A stretch of DNA of 64,000 nt from DASZTV01 sp035548125 (GTDB taxonomy: Bacteria; Actinomycetota; Actinomycetes; JAFAQI01). Shown in pieces: positions 1-9,124 of the stretch. The notes under the pieces are model-generated. The model did not search any database and was not told the origin of the DNA. It saw nothing but the letters and a program-made list of their open reading frames with translations. The first letter of the stretch is position 1; each line of letters opens with the position of its first letter. The stretch is from positions 62,001 to 126,000 of the forward strand of contig DASZTV010000006.1 of assembly GCA_035548125.1 (NCBI GenBank). The letters are read 5' to 3'. Made by a program: the position numbers and the translations under genes.

Positions 1-2
1 TC

Positions 3-443
3 TTCGTCCTCGGCGTAGGCGAAGGAGCCGCAGCGCATCCGGTCTGGCCCGATCTGCACCAGCCGTTCGAAGGGGAGGTCGACGTTGACGGTTCGTGGTT
101 CGCGTGGCGCCTCACTGGAGCGAACCACCGCGAGCTCGGCCGCAGCTGTCTGGTCTACCCCGACCTCGCCGCAGCCCGAGCCGCGGCCGAGACCCTTCGT
201 AACCGCGTCCACGAGGCAGAGATGACCGTCCTGACCGTCCCTCGCACCGGCACCTGGGGCTGGCGGCTGCGCCTCGACGGCAAGCCGGTCGCCACCTCGA
301 GTCGCGGCTACGCCCGCCACCGGGAGTGCACGTACAACGCGAGCACATTCGTGGCCGCTGCCGCCATTGCCGACCTGTCCGACGCCGATCCGCCGCCGGT
401 TTGGCAGCTGGTCGAGTCCCGTCTCCCCGACGCCGCACTGTGA
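3..443 (+). CDS. 5'-truncated protein with two YegP/DUF1508-like repeats
   Basis: The gene enters from the left edge; the frame is open from the first bases and ends at a TGA that overlaps the pstB start. About 147 residues are visible. They hold two similar halves: one with W-F-A-W-R-L-T-G near visible residue 32, the other with W-G-W-R-L-R-L-D-G near residue 85, followed by G-K-P-V-A-T-S-S-R-G-Y. Alternating aromatic and charged strands, then a helix of alternating Ala, resemble the small beta-beta-alpha repeats of the YegP/DUF1508 family, but this is a pattern match only. No membrane segment or signal peptide is visible. The stop/start overlap suggests co-transcription with the Pst genes. 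Function is unknown. Confidence 0.6.
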   Translation, partial: FVLGVGEGAAAHPVWPDLHQPFEGEVDVDGSWFAWRLTGANHRELGRSCLVYPDLAAARAAAETLRNRVHEAEMTVLTVPRTGTWGWRLRLDGKPVATSSRGYARHRECTYNASTFVAAAAIADLSDADPPPVWQLVESRLPDAAL

Positions 444-1360
444 GCGAGCACATGGCCATGACAGAGCCCGACCGGATCGAGCAAGTCGAGGCCGAACTAG
501 GAGAGCCCGTGACCATCGCCCCGGACCGCCCGGCCATGACGCCGCCCACCACGGTGGTGCAGGAGCCCGCGAAGACCGCGATTCACGGTGCCCGGCTCGA
601 CGCGCACAACGTCTCGGCCTGGTTCGGCAACAACAAGGTGCTCGACCGGGTCTCGCTGTCGATGCCGCCGGCCACCGTCACGGCGCTCATCGGACCGTCG
701 GGCTGCGGCAAGTCGACCTTCCTGCGGATCCTGAACCGCATGCACGAGTCGGTCGCCACGGCGAAGCTCTCCGGCGAGGTCCGGCTCAACGGGGAGGACA
801 TCTACGCCCCCGAGGCGCGCATCACCGAGACACGCAAGCGGATCGGCATGGTCTTCCAGAAGCCGAACCCGTTCCCGGCGATGAGCATCGGCGACAACGT
901 CACGGCCGGCCTGAAGCTCACCGGTCAGAAGATCGGCCGCTCGGAGCGGGACGCGTTGATCGAGGACTGCCTGCAGCGCGGCGGGCTCTGGGCGGAGGTC
1001 AAGGACCGGCTGAACGAGCCTGGTGGCGCGCTGTCGGGCGGCCAGCAGCAGCGGCTCTGCATCGCCCGCTCGCTCGCGGTGAACCCTGATGTCCTGCTGA
1101 TGGACGAGCCCTGCTCCGCGCTCGACCCGACGTCGACCCGCCGGATCGAGGAGACGATCTCGATGCTGCGGGACCAGGTGACGATCGTGATCGTCACCCA
1201 CAACATGCAGCAGGCCGCTCGCGTCTCGCAGCAATGCGCCTTCTTCCTCGCTGAGCAAGGCACTCCGGGCGGCATCGTCGAAGCCGGCTCGACCGAGGAC
1301 ATCTTCGAGCGGCCGCGCGACCCACGCACCGCGGACTACGTAAACGGCCGGTTCGGGTGA
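440..1360 (+). CDS. pstB: Phosphate ABC transporter ATP-binding protein PstB
   Basis: This is the cytoplasmic ATPase of the high-affinity phosphate importer (PstSCAB). It has Walker A G-P-S-G-C-G-K-S-T at residues 85-93, the ABC signature L-S-G-G-Q-Q-Q-R near 198, and Walker B L-L-M-D-E-P with Asp222/Glu223, followed by the PstB-typical C-S-A-L-D-P-T-S-T. The H-loop lies in V-T-H-N-M. The GTG start overlaps the upstream stop (GTGA); ATG codons 12 and 18 bases downstream are alternatives. The N-terminus is about 45 residues longer than in typical PstB. Unusually the ATPase gene comes first in the operon, followed by pstC, pstA and pstS, whereas many bacteria put pstS first. Confidence 0.96.
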   Translation: MSEHMAMTEPDRIEQVEAELGEPVTIAPDRPAMTPPTTVVQEPAKTAIHGARLDAHNVSAWFGNNKVLDRVSLSMPPATVTALIGPSGCGKSTFLRILNRMHESVATAKLSGEVRLNGEDIYAPEARITETRKRIGMVFQKPNPFPAMSIGDNVTAGLKLTGQKIGRSERDALIEDCLQRGGLWAEVKDRLNEPGGALSGGQQQRLCIARSLAVNPDVLLMDEPCSALDPTSTRRIEETISMLRDQVTIVIVTHNMQQAARVSQQCAFFLAEQGTPGGIVEAGSTEDIFERPRDPRTADYVNGRFG

Positions 1361-2391
1361 CAGCAGCCCTCCTCGACCAGCCACCCGGAGGGCCACCCGC
1401 GCAAGCCGAGGACGCACCCCGGGTCCTTGCCCGCGGCCTGTCCAAGGTGGACCGGGTCTTCCACGCCAGCGCCCGCTCGGTCGGTGTCTTCGTTCTTGTC
1501 TTGACCGGCTCCATCGGGGTCTTTCTCGGTTACCAGATGATTCCAACCATCCACCGGTATGGCTGGAGCTTCTTCACCGAGAACCGCTGGGTGCCGCAGC
1601 TCAACGTCTTCGGCATCTCCTCAGCCGTGGTCGGCACCATCCAGGTTGCCGTCATGGCACTGGCGATCGCGTTCCCGCTCGCGCTCATGACGGCGCTGTT
1701 CATCACGGAGTACGCGCCGCGGCGGTTGCAGTCGTGGTTCATTTCGCTGGTCGACCTGATGTCGGCGGTCCCATCCATCTTGTTCGGCGCCTGGGCGGTC
1801 GCGGCGTTGCAGCCCCATGCGCTGTTCATCGCGCGCTGGATCTCGCGTTGGTTCGGCTGGATCCCGATTTTCAAGGTCCCGTCAGCGCCCGGTGGTCCGG
1901 GCGCGGCTGCCTTCTCGCAGCACTCGTTCGCGCTCTCGCCGTTCATCGCGGCTATAGCGGTGTCGATGATGGTGATCCCGCTGGCGTGCTCTGTCATGCG
2001 CAACGTCTTCTCGCAGGCGCCGATCGGGGAGCGTGAGGCGGCGTACGCCCTCGGATCGACCCGCTGGGGCATGATCCGCGCTGTCGTCCTGCCGTTCGGC
2101 CGGCGCGGCATCATCGGCGGCACCATGCTCGGCCTCGGCCGGGCGCTCGGCGAGACCGTCGCGGTGCTGCTGATCATCAGCCTCGACTTCGGGCTGAAGG
2201 TCCGGGTGCTGGAGAACGGCACCGTCACTATCTCGTCGCTGATCGCGAACAACTTCGGCGACGCCTCGCCCGCGCAGCTCTCGGCCCTGCTGGCCGCCGG
2301 GTTCGTGCTGTTCCTCATGACGCTGGCGGTCAACACCGGAGCCGCGGTGATCATCAGCCGCAGCCGGAGCGGTGAGGGTCTCGATGTCTAA
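1357..2391 (+). CDS. pstC: Phosphate ABC transporter permease PstC
   Basis: This is an inner-membrane subunit of the phosphate importer. It has a membrane segment near residues 43-63, then a periplasmic loop and the conserved permease core. The cytoplasmic coupling (EAA) loop reads E-R-E-A-A-Y-A-L-G-S-T-R-W-G-M near residue 225 and is followed by G-R-A-L-G-E-T-V-A-V, both characteristic of PstC. The length (344 residues) is normal. The GTG start overlaps the pstB stop by four bases, so translation is probably coupled. Confidence 0.95.
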   Translation: MTAALLDQPPGGPPAQAEDAPRVLARGLSKVDRVFHASARSVGVFVLVLTGSIGVFLGYQMIPTIHRYGWSFFTENRWVPQLNVFGISSAVVGTIQVAVMALAIAFPLALMTALFITEYAPRRLQSWFISLVDLMSAVPSILFGAWAVAALQPHALFIARWISRWFGWIPIFKVPSAPGGPGAAAFSQHSFALSPFIAAIAVSMMVIPLACSVMRNVFSQAPIGEREAAYALGSTRWGMIRAVVLPFGRRGIIGGTMLGLGRALGETVAVLLIISLDFGLKVRVLENGTVTISSLIANNFGDASPAQLSALLAAGFVLFLMTLAVNTGAAVIISRSRSGEGLDV

Positions 2392-3499
2392 CGTCAACGT
2401 CGTCGATGCCGCCCTGGGTAACGAGTACCCCGGGATCGTTCCGCTTCCGGAGAACGAGTCGGTGCCGCGGGTCGTCAACGCGTGGTCGCTCGACGACTGG
2501 AGCTCGCTGCTCGGGGCGATCTTCGCCTCGCTCGCGCTGGTGTGGCTGCTCTACGTGCAGATCTTGCCGACGGCCGGGAAGTTCGGCTTCTTCCTGCTCT
2601 GGTACCTCGCATTCGTCGGTCTGTACGGCCTGATCACCTCGATGTCGCACCCGCGCCCGATCGTGGTCGATCGCGTAATGGCGGCGGTCATCGCCGGGGG
2701 CGCCGGCTTCGTCCTGCTCGCCCTCGCCTGGACGGTCGGCTACGTGCTCTATCGGGGCTGGCCGGCGTACCACCACTGGAACTTCTACTCCTCCGACATG
2801 ACCGGCATCGCACCGACCGATCCGCTGACCAAGGGCGGGATCCTGCACGCCCTCGTCGGCTCCGGTATCGAGCTCGCGATCGCCGTGGCAATATCGCTGC
2901 CGCTCGGGCTCGGCACCGCGGTCTACATGACCGAGGTCGGAGGGAAGCTGTCGAAGGTCGTCCGCACCGTCATCGAGGCAATGACGGCGTTGCCCGACCT
3001 CGTCGCGGGGCTGTTCATCTACGCATTCCTCATCGTGGCGCTCGGTTACTCGCGTGACGGGCTCGCCGCCGCCCTGGCGCTGTCGATCACCATGCTGCCG
3101 ATCATCGCCCGCTCGAGCGAGGTGGTCCTGAAGGTCGTGCCGGGTGGACTGCGCGAGGCCAGCTTCGCTTTGGGCGCGACGCACTGGCAGACGGTCCGCA
3201 AGGTCGTGCTGCCCACCGCCCGTCCCGGCCTTGCAACCGCGCTGATCCTCGGGATCGCGCGCGGCATCGGGGAGACCGCGCCCGTGCTGATCGTCGCCGG
3301 GGTGTCCACCTTCTTCAACGCGAACCCGCTGAAGAACCCGATGAACTCCCTCCCGCTGTTCGGCTACGAAGGTCTTCGAAGTGGTGAGCCGGGCTTCATC
3401 ACCAGGGGTTACGGCGCGATCAGCGTGCTGCTTGCCGTGGTCATCGTCTTGTTCATCATCATCCGGCTGCTCGCCCGCCAACGGGTGTCGAACCGATGA
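2384..3499 (+). CDS. pstA: Phosphate ABC transporter permease PstA
   Basis: This is the second permease subunit, pairing with PstC. There are about six membrane segments, and the EAA loop reads L-R-E-A-S-F-A-L-G-A-T-H-W-Q-T, followed by G-I-A-R-G-I-G-E-T-A-P-V-L, as in PstA. The chosen ATG overlaps the pstC stop by eight bases. An in-frame GTG twelve bases upstream would add four residues. The N-terminal ~60 residues before the first membrane segment are longer than in E. coli PstA. The family call is certain; the start is less so. Confidence 0.94.
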   Translation: MSNVNVVDAALGNEYPGIVPLPENESVPRVVNAWSLDDWSSLLGAIFASLALVWLLYVQILPTAGKFGFFLLWYLAFVGLYGLITSMSHPRPIVVDRVMAAVIAGGAGFVLLALAWTVGYVLYRGWPAYHHWNFYSSDMTGIAPTDPLTKGGILHALVGSGIELAIAVAISLPLGLGTAVYMTEVGGKLSKVVRTVIEAMTALPDLVAGLFIYAFLIVALGYSRDGLAAALALSITMLPIIARSSEVVLKVVPGGLREASFALGATHWQTVRKVVLPTARPGLATALILGIARGIGETAPVLIVAGVSTFFNANPLKNPMNSLPLFGYEGLRSGEPGFITRGYGAISVLLAVVIVLFIIIRLLARQRVSNR

Positions 3500-5190
3500 A
3501 AGGCAACTCCTTCAACATGAAGCGAAAGCTGTTCGCGAGCTGCTCCGCATTGGTCGTCGCGGGCTTTGCGTCGAGCTTCGGTGCGGCCGCTCCGGCGTCG
3601 GCTTCCGGATCCCATGCCCTCGTCGAAGGCTCCGGATCGAGCTGGTCCGCGAACGCGGTCAACCAGTGGATCGCCGATGTGCACTCCAACGGTCTGCAGG
3701 TCGTCTACAACCCGACCGGGTCGGCGCAGGGGCGGGTCGACTTCGCGAACAAGACGGTCGACTTCTCGGTCAGCGACATCCCCTACCAGGGGGTCGACCC
3801 CGTCACCCACGCGAGTGACACGTCGCAGGGACGTGCGTACTCGTACCTCCCGATCGTCGCCGGCGGTACGTCCTTCCCCTATCAGCTGCGCGTCAACGGC
3901 GAGCTGGTCCGCAACCTTCGGCTGTCCGGTACGACGATCGCGAAGATCTTCACCAACCAGATCACCAACTGGGACGACCCGGCGATCACCCAGGACAACA
4001 ACGGCCGCAAGTTCCCGGACCTGCCGATCATCCCGGTCGTGCACTCCGAGGGCTCGGGTGACACCGCTCAATTCACAACCTGGCTGGCGACCGACTACCA
4101 GAGCATCTGGCAACCGTTCGGCGGTCCGACCTACACCGAGTACTTTCCGCGCCAGGGCGCGCAGGTTGCCGAGAACGGCTCGGACTCGGTGATGAACTTC
4201 ATCACCTCCGCCGCCGCCAACGGCTCGATCGGCTACAACGAGTACTCCTACGCGCTCGGTGCCGACTACCCGGTTGCGAAGCTGCTGAACAAGGCCGGCT
4301 ACTACACGTTGCCAAATCAGTACAACGTCGCGGTTGCGCTGACCAAGGCGAAGATCAACTACGACAAGAGCAATCCGCAGACCTACCTGACCCAGAAGCT
4401 CGACCAGGTCTACGTCAACCCGGAGCCGCAGACCTATCCGCTGTCGTCGTACTCCTATCTGATCCTGCCCACCGCATCGAACGATGCGCGCATGACGACG
4501 GCGAAGCGGCAGACCATCGCGGACTACCTCTACTACGCCATCTGTCAGGGCCAGAAGGAGATGGGCCCGATCGGCTACTCGCCGTTGCCGATCAACCTGG
4601 TGCAGGCCGGCTTCCAGCAGATCGCGAAGTTGCACACCGCGGACAACGGCGTGAACCTCACCCAGGAGAACGTCTCGACTTGTAACAACCCGACCTTCAT
4701 CGCGGGTCACCCGACTGAGAACTACCTCGCGAAGATCGCACCGAAGCCCGCCGCCTGCGACAAGGAAGGTGCTGGGCCTTGCACCACCGAGGTCGACCAG
4801 GAGCTCGGTAACCCGTCGGGTGGCCACCCGACCAGCACGAAGGGTTCGGGCGCCGGGGGTTCGAAGTCCGCGAGCGGCGGCAAGTCGCCGACCACGTCGG
4901 GATCAAGTCCCCCGACGGCAACCGGCGGGTCGAACCAGTCCGGGGGAAGCGTGCCGCTGCCCACGGGCACCAGCGCAGCGTCGGGCGGTGTCGTCGATCC
5001 CGGTACGGGAGCGGTAACGGACACGGCTGCGACGACCGGCACGGTGAGTGCGACAGCGACGACGGTTGCCGCGTCGCCTGGCCACGGGCTCGATGTCGTG
5101 CTCGGCGTGATCGCTGCGCTGCTCCTCGTCGTGCTGCTGGTGGTGCCCCCACTCGTGTGGCAGCGTTTCGGTGGCTCGAGGGAAGCCTGA
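3496..5190 (+). CDS. pstS: Phosphate-binding protein PstS with C-terminal membrane anchor
   Basis: This is the extracellular phosphate receptor of the Pst importer. A signal peptide (positive M-K-R-K, hydrophobic core, cleavage near A-S-A-S at about residue 36) precedes a type-2 periplasmic-binding fold. The ligand-loop sequences are G-S-G-S-S-W near residue 50 and H-S-E-G-S-G-D-T-A-Q-F near 180. The C-terminus differs from classical PstS: from about residue 440 there is a Gly/Ser/Thr/Pro-rich linker of about 90 residues, then a hydrophobic segment (about 534-555) and a short basic tail. The protein therefore looks anchored by a C-terminal transmembrane helix rather than by a lipid. The ATG overlaps the pstA stop by four bases. 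Confidence 0.9.
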   Translation: MKGNSFNMKRKLFASCSALVVAGFASSFGAAAPASASGSHALVEGSGSSWSANAVNQWIADVHSNGLQVVYNPTGSAQGRVDFANKTVDFSVSDIPYQGVDPVTHASDTSQGRAYSYLPIVAGGTSFPYQLRVNGELVRNLRLSGTTIAKIFTNQITNWDDPAITQDNNGRKFPDLPIIPVVHSEGSGDTAQFTTWLATDYQSIWQPFGGPTYTEYFPRQGAQVAENGSDSVMNFITSAAANGSIGYNEYSYALGADYPVAKLLNKAGYYTLPNQYNVAVALTKAKINYDKSNPQTYLTQKLDQVYVNPEPQTYPLSSYSYLILPTASNDARMTTAKRQTIADYLYYAICQGQKEMGPIGYSPLPINLVQAGFQQIAKLHTADNGVNLTQENVSTCNNPTFIAGHPTENYLAKIAPKPAACDKEGAGPCTTEVDQELGNPSGGHPTSTKGSGAGGSKSASGGKSPTTSGSSPPTATGGSNQSGGSVPLPTGTSAASGGVVDPGTGAVTDTAATTGTVSATATTVAASPGHGLDVVLGVIAALLLVVLLVVPPLVWQRFGGSREA

Positions 5191-8006
5191 TGAGTAGCAC
5201 TCGATCCCACCGCGCCGGTCGTCTTGGACTAGCGGTGATCGCCGCCGGATCCGTGATCGGGCTGTCGCCGTATGGGGTATTGCCGCAGGCAGCCGCGGCA
5301 GGCAGCTCGGTGACGAAGTCGAAGACCGTCGAGCGGATCTATCTGGACAACGGCAAGAAGAAGGTCGTCGACAAGCGCACGGTTCACCTCACCGTCGACG
5401 ACACGACGAACCTTCGGTCGTTGCAGCAGATTCAGGTCTCGTGGTCGGGGGCGCACGTCACGGGAGGCGTTGCGAACGACCCGAACTCCGACGCAGCCCT
5501 GAACGAGGAGTATTCATTCGACCTGTTCGAGTGCCGTGGTGTCGACTCGACGAAGGTGCCGAAGAAGGACCGGATCTCGCCTGACACCTGCTGGACCCAG
5601 TTTGCCGACGAGCGCTTCGTCGATTCCTTCTCCGGCGTCCCCGCCTGGCAGTCCGACATGTTCGCGCCGAGGAACGAACGAGCCGCGAGCGTTTACGCGA
5701 TGCGTGTGAAAAAGCAGCCGAAATCGTGCTCGAACCAGCTGATCGGCGTCGCGGCGCAGCGGTGGGTGCCGTACGTCGGCGCCGACGGCAAGCGCTATCC
5801 GGGTGGGCCAGACGGGTGCGCCGGGCTTGCGCCGGAGGCAACGCCGGAGAACCTCAGCTCCCTCACGTTGCCCAGCAACGAGACATTCGGTGTCACCAAC
5901 ACGCAGGGACGCGGGCAGGCGCTGTTCGACGTCTTCACCGCGGAGGACCACGCGTCACTCGGCTGTTCGAAGTCGGTCCCGTGCTCGCTCGTCGCCGTGC
6001 CGATCGAAGGCATCAGCTGTGATGCAGCGGGTGCGAAGCTGCCGGCCAAGGACCGCCCGCAGGGAGCGGACGCCGACGATGCGAAGCAGGAGTGCGAGAC
6101 CGCCGGCACCTTCAAGCCGGGTGAGCAGCTCAGCAACATCGAGGCGAGCGGATCGGCGGCCGTCGACGGCGCCCTGTGGTGGAGCGCGTCGAACTGGCGC
6201 AACCGGATCTCGGTTCCGCTGACGTTCGCGCCCGCCGACAACATCTGCGACGTCGTGGGTCACCAGACTCCGCAGGACGTGTACGGCACGGAGCTCATGG
6301 TCCAGGCGATGACGCAATGGGCGCCGCACTTCTGCCTCAACCCGAAGCTGTTCGACCTCAAGCACGTGCAGACTCCTGAGCCAGAGGCCCGGACGCTGCT
6401 CAACGCGGGCGGCATCCAAGCCGCGATCACGAGCGATCCACCGACCGCCGGCTTCGTCAAACCCGTGGTGCAGGCGCCGGTGGCGATCACGGGCTTCGGG
6501 ATCGCCTATGACGTGGACGGTGAAGACGGCCAGCCGGTCGGTCATCTCAACCTGGATGCCCGACTCCTCGCGAAGCTGCTCACCGAGTCGTATCCGGCGC
6601 AGCAGATCGTCAAGTCGGCATACCCGGCTTCGGCCGACGGCACGGAGACGCTCAGCAACAACCCGCTCAACATCACGCAGGACCCGGAGTTCCAGGCACT
6701 GAACCCGGGCATCCCGACGACGACCGCGAACGCGGCCGCGACCCTGCTGACCGTGAGCAACGGCTCGGACCTGATGCAGGCGCTCACCAGCTACATCAAC
6801 AGCGACGCTGAGGCGCGGGCTTTCATGGACGGCCAGCCCGACCCATGGGGAATGCGGGTCAACCCGTTCTACGAAGGAATGACGCTGCCGGTTAGCACCT
6901 GGCCGGTGCTCGACACCTTCGAGCCGTTGGACTCCTATCAACTGGGCCTGAACGACTGCCTGTACGCCGACCCGGTGCCGTACCTGCCGCAGGTCGCATC
7001 GCCGCAGGCCTCGCTGTTCAACATCAGCCAGGACATGCAGTTCGCCATCGCGCAGTCGCAGACGAAGTGCGTGCTGCCCTCCCCGAACCCTGGCGACCTC
7101 ACCGGGGCGAAGCTCGTCGCGGACGGCCGGCAGATCCCGGGTCACCGCTTCATGCTCGGCACGGTCTCACTCGGCGATGCCGAACGCGAGGGCCTGCACC
7201 TCGCGTCGCTGCAGGCGAACTCGCCGGCCGATTCCGGGTCGAAGTTCAGCGGCCCGGCGGGGCGGACGTTCGTCGCGCCGACCGGCACCGGAATGCGTGC
7301 CGCCTCTCGCCTGCTCAAGCCGGACGCGAAGACTGGTGCCTGGCCGATCCCGTACACCGCGATTCGTAGCCACGCCAAGGCCGCGGCGGCGTACCCAGGA
7401 ACGATGGTCGTCTACGCCGACATCCCGACAACCGGGCTGAGTGCCTCCCAGGCGCGCGACTACGCGGACTTCCTGCGGTTCGCGGCGCATGCCGGACAAC
7501 AACAGGGCGCGTCCCAGGGCGACCTCCCCGCCGGCTACCTGCCGATGACCGCCGCGAACGGCGCCGGCGATCTCGTCCGCTACACCAACTGCGCGGCGAA
7601 CGACGTTCAGTCGCAGAGCGGCAAACTGCCGTCACTCACCGGCCCGGCGTGCCCGTCGCGTGGCGGCGGCGGTGGTGGCGGCTCGTCGCCACCACCGAGT
7701 CAAGGTGGGACAGGTACCTCGCCGTCGGGCGGGTCGACGGGGGGCTCGGCGCCGGCACCGCCTCCCGCCCCGACCACTCCAACGGTCACGCAACCGTCGA
7801 ACCCGGAGCCTGCGCCGGTCGTCGCGACGACCGCCGCCGCGCTCGGCATCACGCCGATGGTGTCCTCCGGTTTCGCGCACGCGTTCGGGACGATGCTGAT
7901 CCTCATCGTGCTGATCGCAGCAGGCACCGCTGCGTTCGTCCGTGCCTTGGTCCCGGTTCGGCGGCGTGGCCGCTTGGATCCCGCCACCCGGCCCGGCATC
8001 GCGTAG
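5190..8006 (+). CDS. Very large secreted PstS-like surface protein, C-terminally anchored
   Basis: The 938-residue product starts at an ATG overlapping the pstS stop (ATGA), so it belongs to the pst operon. It has a signal peptide (cleavage near A-A-A-G-S, about residue 37), a long extracellular part, a Gly/Pro/Ser/Thr-rich stretch (about 825-890), one membrane helix (about 899-917) and a basic tail. The middle (about 390-560) looks like a phosphate-binding-type fold, for example P-V-A-I-T-G-F-G-I-A-Y-D and a following L-L-A-K-L-L-T-E-S segment as in PstS proteins. The first ~350 residues are not recognisable; several paired Cys suggest disulfides. The role is inferred to be phosphate or phosphoester capture at the cell wall. 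The closest known family is PstS, but the size is about twice normal. Confidence 0.75.
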   Translation: MSSTRSHRAGRLGLAVIAAGSVIGLSPYGVLPQAAAAGSSVTKSKTVERIYLDNGKKKVVDKRTVHLTVDDTTNLRSLQQIQVSWSGAHVTGGVANDPNSDAALNEEYSFDLFECRGVDSTKVPKKDRISPDTCWTQFADERFVDSFSGVPAWQSDMFAPRNERAASVYAMRVKKQPKSCSNQLIGVAAQRWVPYVGADGKRYPGGPDGCAGLAPEATPENLSSLTLPSNETFGVTNTQGRGQALFDVFTAEDHASLGCSKSVPCSLVAVPIEGISCDAAGAKLPAKDRPQGADADDAKQECETAGTFKPGEQLSNIEASGSAAVDGALWWSASNWRNRISVPLTFAPADNICDVVGHQTPQDVYGTELMVQAMTQWAPHFCLNPKLFDLKHVQTPEPEARTLLNAGGIQAAITSDPPTAGFVKPVVQAPVAITGFGIAYDVDGEDGQPVGHLNLDARLLAKLLTESYPAQQIVKSAYPASADGTETLSNNPLNITQDPEFQALNPGIPTTTANAAATLLTVSNGSDLMQALTSYINSDAEARAFMDGQPDPWGMRVNPFYEGMTLPVSTWPVLDTFEPLDSYQLGLNDCLYADPVPYLPQVASPQASLFNISQDMQFAIAQSQTKCVLPSPNPGDLTGAKLVADGRQIPGHRFMLGTVSLGDAEREGLHLASLQANSPADSGSKFSGPAGRTFVAPTGTGMRAASRLLKPDAKTGAWPIPYTAIRSHAKAAAAYPGTMVVYADIPTTGLSASQARDYADFLRFAAHAGQQQGASQGDLPAGYLPMTAANGAGDLVRYTNCAANDVQSQSGKLPSLTGPACPSRGGGGGGGSSPPPSQGGTGTSPSGGSTGGSAPAPPPAPTTPTVTQPSNPEPAPVVATTAAALGITPMVSSGFAHAFGTMLILIVLIAAGTAAFVRALVPVRRRGRLDPATRPGIA

Positions 8007-8990
8007 ATGACCGTGACGGAGACGGCATCGGACCAGGCGGTCCCAGGCACGCCTGAGGACCACGCCGCCGCTGCGGCGTCGGCGCCCGCGTCGGTGAGCA
8101 GCGAGCGCCGCCGCAGCAAGGTACCGCTGTCGCCGCGCACCCGTTACACGAGCGTCGTTTTGGCGGCACTCGCGGGACTGGCAGCCTGGCTGTTGTTGTT
8201 CGTCTTCGTCTTCTCCGCGTTGATCGAGCATCACAACCAGTCGGTGGCTTACTCGCGGCTACGCGAGAAGCTCGCGCTCGGCACCGTAGCGCCGTTCGGC
8301 CACGACGCCACGACGGGACGCATCCTCAAGCTGCACGATGGTGAGCCGTTCGGGTTGATCAGCGCGCCGTCGATCGGGATGCACCGCGTCGTGTTCGTGG
8401 AGGGCACCACCTCCGCCGACCTGCAGAGCGGGCCAGGGCATCTGCCGGGGACCGTCCTGCCCGGCGAGGCAGGGGTGTCAACGCTGCTGGGGCGGTCGAC
8501 GGCGTACGGCGCACCCTTCAGGAAGATCACGTCGCTGCACCCGGGCGACGCGGTGAACGTCACGACCGGGCAAGGGACGTACCAGTTCACCGTCGTCGAC
8601 GTGCGCGGCCCCGGACAACCCATTCCCGGCACGCTCGCGACCGCCACCAGCCGCTTGACGCTCCTTACCGCACAACGCGGCGGCTGGGGTGAGCTGTGGG
8701 CGCCGACGCACGCGGTGTACGTCGACGCGACGCTTACCGGCGGCAAGGCGAGCGCGATCGCCCCGGGCACAGCACCGACAGCCGCAGACGCGCCGATGCA
8801 GGGCGACAGCGCGGGTCTGGTGCCGTTGGTGTTGTGGTTGCAGGGCCTTGTCCTCGTCGCCGTCGCGAGCGCCGTGCTCGGCCGGCGCTGGGGTACCAAG
8901 CAGACCTGGCTGGTCGGCGTGACCCTTGGTGTCGCGATGCTGTGGGGCGCTTCGGGCGCGTTGCTGCAACTGCTGCCGAACCTGTTCTAA
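8007..8990 (+). CDS. Sortase-fold membrane protein lacking catalytic residues
   Basis: The 327-residue protein begins one base after the preceding stop. A membrane helix (about 48-70) leads to an extracellular sortase-type beta-barrel: L-P-G-E-A-G-V at about 153, then G-R-S-T-A-Y-G-A-P-F, where class E/F sortases have A-G-H-R-x-x-x-G-A-P-F. At the catalytic site the usual T-L-x-T-C is T-L-L-T-A, so Cys is Ala222, and the His position is Arg163. No sortase Arg is apparent downstream. Two more membrane helices follow at the C-terminus, which is atypical. Residue loss implies a non-transpeptidase role, perhaps as a scaffold for the neighbouring PstS-like proteins. That role is inference; the fold call rests on motif alignment. 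Confidence 0.7.
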   Translation: MTVTETASDQAVPGTPEDHAAAAASAPASVSSERRRSKVPLSPRTRYTSVVLAALAGLAAWLLLFVFVFSALIEHHNQSVAYSRLREKLALGTVAPFGHDATTGRILKLHDGEPFGLISAPSIGMHRVVFVEGTTSADLQSGPGHLPGTVLPGEAGVSTLLGRSTAYGAPFRKITSLHPGDAVNVTTGQGTYQFTVVDVRGPGQPIPGTLATATSRLTLLTAQRGGWGELWAPTHAVYVDATLTGGKASAIAPGTAPTAADAPMQGDSAGLVPLVLWLQGLVLVAVASAVLGRRWGTKQTWLVGVTLGVAMLWGASGALLQLLPNLF

Positions 8991-9028
8991 ACGCGGCCCG
9001 CGGCTTCGCCGTCTAACCGTGGCCAGTC

Positions 9029-9050
9029 GTTCATCGACCGTTCATTCTCT
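9029..9050 (+). promoter_or_regulatory. PHO box (PhoP direct repeat)
   Basis: Two 11-base units sit head to tail, GTTCATCGACC then GTTCATTCTCT. This spacing and the GTTCAT core match the PhoP-binding direct-repeat units known from Streptomyces phosphate-regulated promoters. The site lies about 75-95 bases before a PstS-like gene, so that gene is probably induced by phosphate starvation. A clear AGGAGG-type ribosome site precedes the ATG. Confidence 0.65.
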
Positions 9051-9124
9051 CCACGCCCAAGTGCGACTTGTTACCGCAAGACTCGGCGCCCGGAGCGCAC
9101 CCCAACGTCTAGGAGGACGACAGC

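Noticed and set aside
4921..5040. LPxTG sorting signal in PstS
   Set aside because: The linker has L-P-T-G-T, not L-P-x-T-G, and lies more than 20 residues before the helix.
7540..7560. LPxTA-type sorting motif in the large PstS-like protein
   Set aside because: L-P-M-T-A is present but about 100 residues before the C-terminal helix, which is too far for a sorting signal.
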